6,512 nt of DNA from contig VGKK01000063.1 of assembly GCA_016867095.1 (NCBI GenBank), positions 1 to 6,512 of the forward strand. Direction: 5' to 3'. The stretch is from Candidatus Omnitrophota bacterium. Its GTDB lineage: Bacteria; Omnitrophota; Gorgyraeia; Gygaellales; Profunditerraquicolaceae. Shown here piece after piece: positions 4,307 through 6,512 of this stretch. Position 1 is the stretch's first letter, and every line of letters starts with the position of its first letter. The notes below the pieces were generated by a model. It made no database searches and had not been told where the DNA came from. It was given only the letters and a program-made list of their open reading frames with translations. The translations under genes were made by a program, and so were the position numbers.

Positions 4307-5158
4307 ATGATTTTAGCCATTGCACTTTTATTGACCGGCGCTGCGGTTTATCTTTTGGCGCTGGTGGTAATTCCCCTGTTGGAAGAAAAGCGCAGGTCCT
4401 GGCAGGCAGAAAAGGAGCGCGTCATTGAGAAAAAGCTGGATAACATGTTTTCTCATGAGAAGAGCTCAAAAGACATAGTCAAGCTTTATTATATACTGCC
4501 TCCTCTTTTGGGCGTTTTGGGCTGGCTATTGCTTAAATCCGCGATATTGGCGTTAGCCGGCGCTTTCCTCGGCCTGTCCATTCCCAGCCTGATTTTAAAA
4601 ATCAGGGACACAAAACGCAGGGATAAATTTAATCATCAGCTTCTTGACGCGATTATGATTCTTTCCAGCTCCTTGAAGGGCGGTTTGAGCCTATTGCAGG
4701 CATTAGAGGTTTTAGTGGAAGAGATGCCGGCTCCGATGAGCCAGGAAATAGGCCTGGTGGTGAACGAAAACCGCATGGGCATCCCCCTTGAAGACTGCCT
4801 CAAGAATTTAAACAAGAGAATGAACATAGAGGAGTTAAGCCTGGTGGTTAATTCCCTCTTGGTTGCCAGGGAGACAGGAGGCGATTTAATCAAGGTTTTT
4901 AATCGGCTTTGCATCACCATCCGCGACAACCGTAAACTAAAAGACAGCATCAAGACTTTAACCCTGCAAGGAAGATTGCAGGGTTTAATTATGTCGGCCC
5001 TGCCCTTTGTGTTTATTTGGTTTATCCTCAGCCATAACCGCCAGCATTTTGATTTTATGCTGAAGTCGGACGCCGGCAGGGCGCTATTAATTTTGGCGGT
5101 AGTTTTACAGGTGGTAGGGATGGTTTTAATCCGTAAGTTCAGCACCATTAAGACATAA
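4307..5158 (+). CDS. tadB: TadB-like inner-membrane platform protein (T2SSF domain)
   Basis: This is a 283-residue membrane protein of the type II secretion F family, the first of the paired Tad platform proteins that sit in the inner membrane and contact the CpaF ATPase. An N-terminal membrane segment lies at about 2-24. A charged stretch follows (28-60), then a hydrophobic pair at about 61-98. The cytoplasmic T2SSF domain covers about 108-225, with typical wording such as LLDAIMILSSSLKGGLSLLQALE and ARETGGDLIKVFNRL. Two C-terminal membrane segments lie at about 225-242 and 257-276. The length is normal for TadB. The ATG at 4307 follows AAAGGA (4295-4300) at a spacing of 6. It lies 36 nt after pilin 3 and 13 nt before tadC, so the operon continues. 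The TadB rather than TadC assignment rests on gene order and its place just before a second family member. Confidence 0.92.
   Translation: MILAIALLLTGAAVYLLALVVIPLLEEKRRSWQAEKERVIEKKLDNMFSHEKSSKDIVKLYYILPPLLGVLGWLLLKSAILALAGAFLGLSIPSLILKIRDTKRRDKFNHQLLDAIMILSSSLKGGLSLLQALEVLVEEMPAPMSQEIGLVVNENRMGIPLEDCLKNLNKRMNIEELSLVVNSLLVARETGGDLIKVFNRLCITIRDNRKLKDSIKTLTLQGRLQGLIMSALPFVFIWFILSHNRQHFDFMLKSDAGRALLILAVVLQVVGMVLIRKFSTIKT
4960..4985 (+). repeat. 10-bp perfect hairpin inside tadB
   Basis: AACCCTGCAA (4960-4969) and TTGCAGGGTT (4976-4985) are perfectly complementary around the loop GGAAGA. Two further pairs form outside a single mismatch. It sits within codons for about residues 218-226 of TadB, at the border of the T2SSF domain and the next membrane segment. 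No T-tract follows. The loop resembles that of the hairpin at 4246-4264 (both read CAA, an optional G, GAAGATTG). Confidence 0.5.
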
Positions 5159-5171
5159 AGAGGATAAGAAG

Positions 5172-6035
5172 ATGAATATATTAATTTTAATTTATTTGTT
5201 TTTTGGCCTGGGGATAACGGCGATATTAGTAGGGATTCTGAGGCCGGCGGGATATAGCCCGGAGCGCATTAGGCTCTCTGAAGAGCAAAGCCAGCCCAGG
5301 AATATCAAGATACAGCCGTTTCTTGCCGGTATCTCTCCTATTACCCAAAGAATATTAGCGACATTCCACTTAGACCAGAAGATAAAAGACAAACTGGACG
5401 CGGCGCATACCAAGCTCGGCATCACCGAGTTCTTTAATCTAAAGTTAGCAGTGATGGCTTTGGCGGGTATTGCCGGAATTTTTATCATCGGAAAATTCGA
5501 TCCCCTGGTGTTTTTAGGGGGTTTAGGCATAGGTTATGTAATCCCTGAGCTATGGCTGAACAGGAAAATAGCCAAGCGTAAATATGAAATTGTCAGGGTC
5601 CTTCCTGAGACAGTGGATTTACTGGGCTTATGCGTGGAGGCGGGTTTGGATTTTACCGCCGCGGTCAGGTGGGTGGTAGAGAAAATCCCCGCTAATCCTA
5701 TGATTGAAGAATTAAGTTTTATCTTAGAGGAGATTAGGTGGGGAAAGTCCCGCACCCAGGCTTTAAAAGATATGTCCAGGAGGCTGAATATCTCCGAAAT
5801 CACTTCTTTTGTCCAGACGCTGGTGCAGGCAGAGAGGATGGGTACCCCGGTAGCCGAGGCCTTTATGATACTCTCAGAAGACAGCCGCTTGCAGCGTTTC
5901 CATCGCGGAGAAAGAATCGCCTTGCAGGCGCCGATAAAGATTTTAATCCCCTTAATCTTTTGCATATTGCCGGTGATTACCATTGTTATCGGCGGCCCGA
6001 TATTGCTGCAGTTTATGCAGGGCAAGTTGTTTTAA
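5172..6035 (+). CDS. tadC: TadC-like inner-membrane platform protein (T2SSF domain)
   Basis: This is a 287-residue membrane protein and the second type II secretion F family member of the locus, predicted to pair with TadB as the Tad assembly platform. A membrane segment lies at about 4-22. A soluble stretch follows, then two hydrophobic segments at about 91-107 and 109-126. The T2SSF domain spans about 140-250, with the characteristic LPETVDLLGLCVEAGLDFTAAVRWV at about 144-168 and QAERMGTPVAEAF at 219-231. A C-terminal membrane segment lies at about 255-280. The segment wording LCVEAGLDF is typical of TadC. ATG 5172 follows AAAGAGGA (5157-5164), which overlaps the tadB stop region, so translation is probably coupled. 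The length is normal and no defect is seen. Confidence 0.93.
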   Translation: MNILILIYLFFGLGITAILVGILRPAGYSPERIRLSEEQSQPRNIKIQPFLAGISPITQRILATFHLDQKIKDKLDAAHTKLGITEFFNLKLAVMALAGIAGIFIIGKFDPLVFLGGLGIGYVIPELWLNRKIAKRKYEIVRVLPETVDLLGLCVEAGLDFTAAVRWVVEKIPANPMIEELSFILEEIRWGKSRTQALKDMSRRLNISEITSFVQTLVQAERMGTPVAEAFMILSEDSRLQRFHRGERIALQAPIKILIPLIFCILPVITIVIGGPILLQFMQGKLF

Positions 6036-6045
6036 GAGGCGCGTT

Positions 6046-6512
6046 ATGAAGACCGATAAGTTTATTAAACAAAGAGGCCAGGTCAGTATGGAGTATGCGA
6101 TAATTTTCGCCGTAATTCTGGCCGCGATATTTGCCACGGGGATAATAGATAAGACGCGCAGCAGCTTCAAGACATATTTTACCAAGGCCAGCAACACCAT
6201 GGCCGTGATCAGCCAGGGTGCGCAGGCAGGGACATCCGGCAGGGAAAAGGCAGGCGGCGGAGAAGTGGCGCAGGGCATGGAAGCTTCTATAGCGGATGAC
6301 GCCTCGCAGGGCGCTGCGCAGGGAGCGCAGAGCGGTGATTATGCCGGTGAAATGGCTAAAGTCGGCGATATGGTCAGCGACGCCAAGGGGAAATTGGCGG
6401 ATCTTGAAGATACCTACAGTAAAAAGAAAGCTGCCTATGATAAGATACGGGCGATCCCCATCACCGGTTGGTTCATGCCGGAGTTTGATAAAACGCGCGA
6501 GGGGAAATTGCT
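6046..6512 (+). CDS. Prepilin-like protein 4, longer, 3' end outside the window
   Basis: The frame is open to the window edge with 155 full codons visible. The leader MKTDKFIKQRG is followed by QVSMEYAIIFAVILAAIFATGII. Cleavage at G11/Q12 would put Glu at +5, and the Q-x-S-x-E-Y form matches what are called class III signal peptides. One hydrophobic helix lies at about 17-34. The rest is unlike pilins 1-3: an Ala/Gly/Gln-rich stretch (about 60-100), then a charged, probably helical or coiled-coil region (about 105-135), and an IPITGWFMPEFDK segment. It is already longer than a Flp major pilin, so a minor pilin, pseudopilin or TadE/TadF-like subunit is more likely. ATG 6046 lies 10 nt after the tadC stop, with AAGAGG (6034-6039) overlapping that stop. 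This is the distal part of the same operon. Confidence 0.85.
   Translation, partial: MKTDKFIKQRGQVSMEYAIIFAVILAAIFATGIIDKTRSSFKTYFTKASNTMAVISQGAQAGTSGREKAGGGEVAQGMEASIADDASQGAAQGAQSGDYAGEMAKVGDMVSDAKGKLADLEDTYSKKKAAYDKIRAIPITGWFMPEFDKTREGKL

Noticed and set aside
4636..5148. Long minus-strand frame opposite tadB
   Set aside because: It is fully antisense to a clear T2SSF protein, with no recognisable domain.
5738..6049. Plus-strand frame overlapping the end of tadC
   Set aside because: It is out of frame with the clear T2SSF and C-terminal membrane segment of TadC, and its protein lacks any recognisable feature.

Overview
The window carries part of a tight-adherence (Tad/Flp) pilus locus. 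The gene order, the T2SSF-type membrane proteins and several short prepilins with a Q-x-[ST]-x-E-Y signal and an 'MQ-x-Y-x-KRG-x-QGR' segment resemble loci I associate with Candidatus Omnitrophota or related deep-branching Gram-negative bacteria. That assignment is inference from protein style, not proof. Nothing here is an RNA gene of the rRNA or tRNA type, and there is no CRISPR array.

Layout. (1) 1-1127, plus strand: the 3' part of the CpaF/TadA secretion ATPase, then, 10 nt later, a DUF192 protein. (2) 1129-2733, minus strand: a transposase-like protein with an N-terminal helix-turn-helix, a Pro-rich linker and a DDE-transposase-like C-terminal half. It converges on the DUF192 gene with one base between the stop codons. 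It has its own strong sigma-70-type promoter, overlapped by three copies of ATTGGACATT, but no visible insertion-sequence ends. (3) 2856-3089: a stretch of about 235 bp without a convincing gene, lying between two divergent promoters. (4) 3090-3312, plus strand: a near-consensus promoter (TTGACA, 17 bp, TATATT), then a GEMM-I (cyclic-di-GMP-I type) riboswitch aptamer with an enlarged P2 arm, and a terminator whose 3' arm can pair with the aptamer 3' strand. (5) 3390-6512, plus strand: an operon of three small Flp-type pilins, TadB, TadC and a fourth, longer prepilin-like protein that runs off the window.

How it fits together. CpaF would power pilus assembly through the TadB/TadC inner-membrane platform, and the prepilins would be cleaved by a prepilin peptidase not seen here. 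The pilin-tadBC operon appears to be gated at the transcript level by a cyclic dinucleotide. This fits the general role of c-di-GMP in the switch to surface attachment. The overlap of aptamer and terminator suggests an ON switch, where ligand relieves termination. The transposase-like gene splits the locus into a cpaF part and a pilin/tadBC part, and may be an inserted or domesticated element. The strongest points for follow-up are the riboswitch-to-pilin link, the triple operator-like repeat at the transposase-like promoter, and the set of four divergent prepilins.
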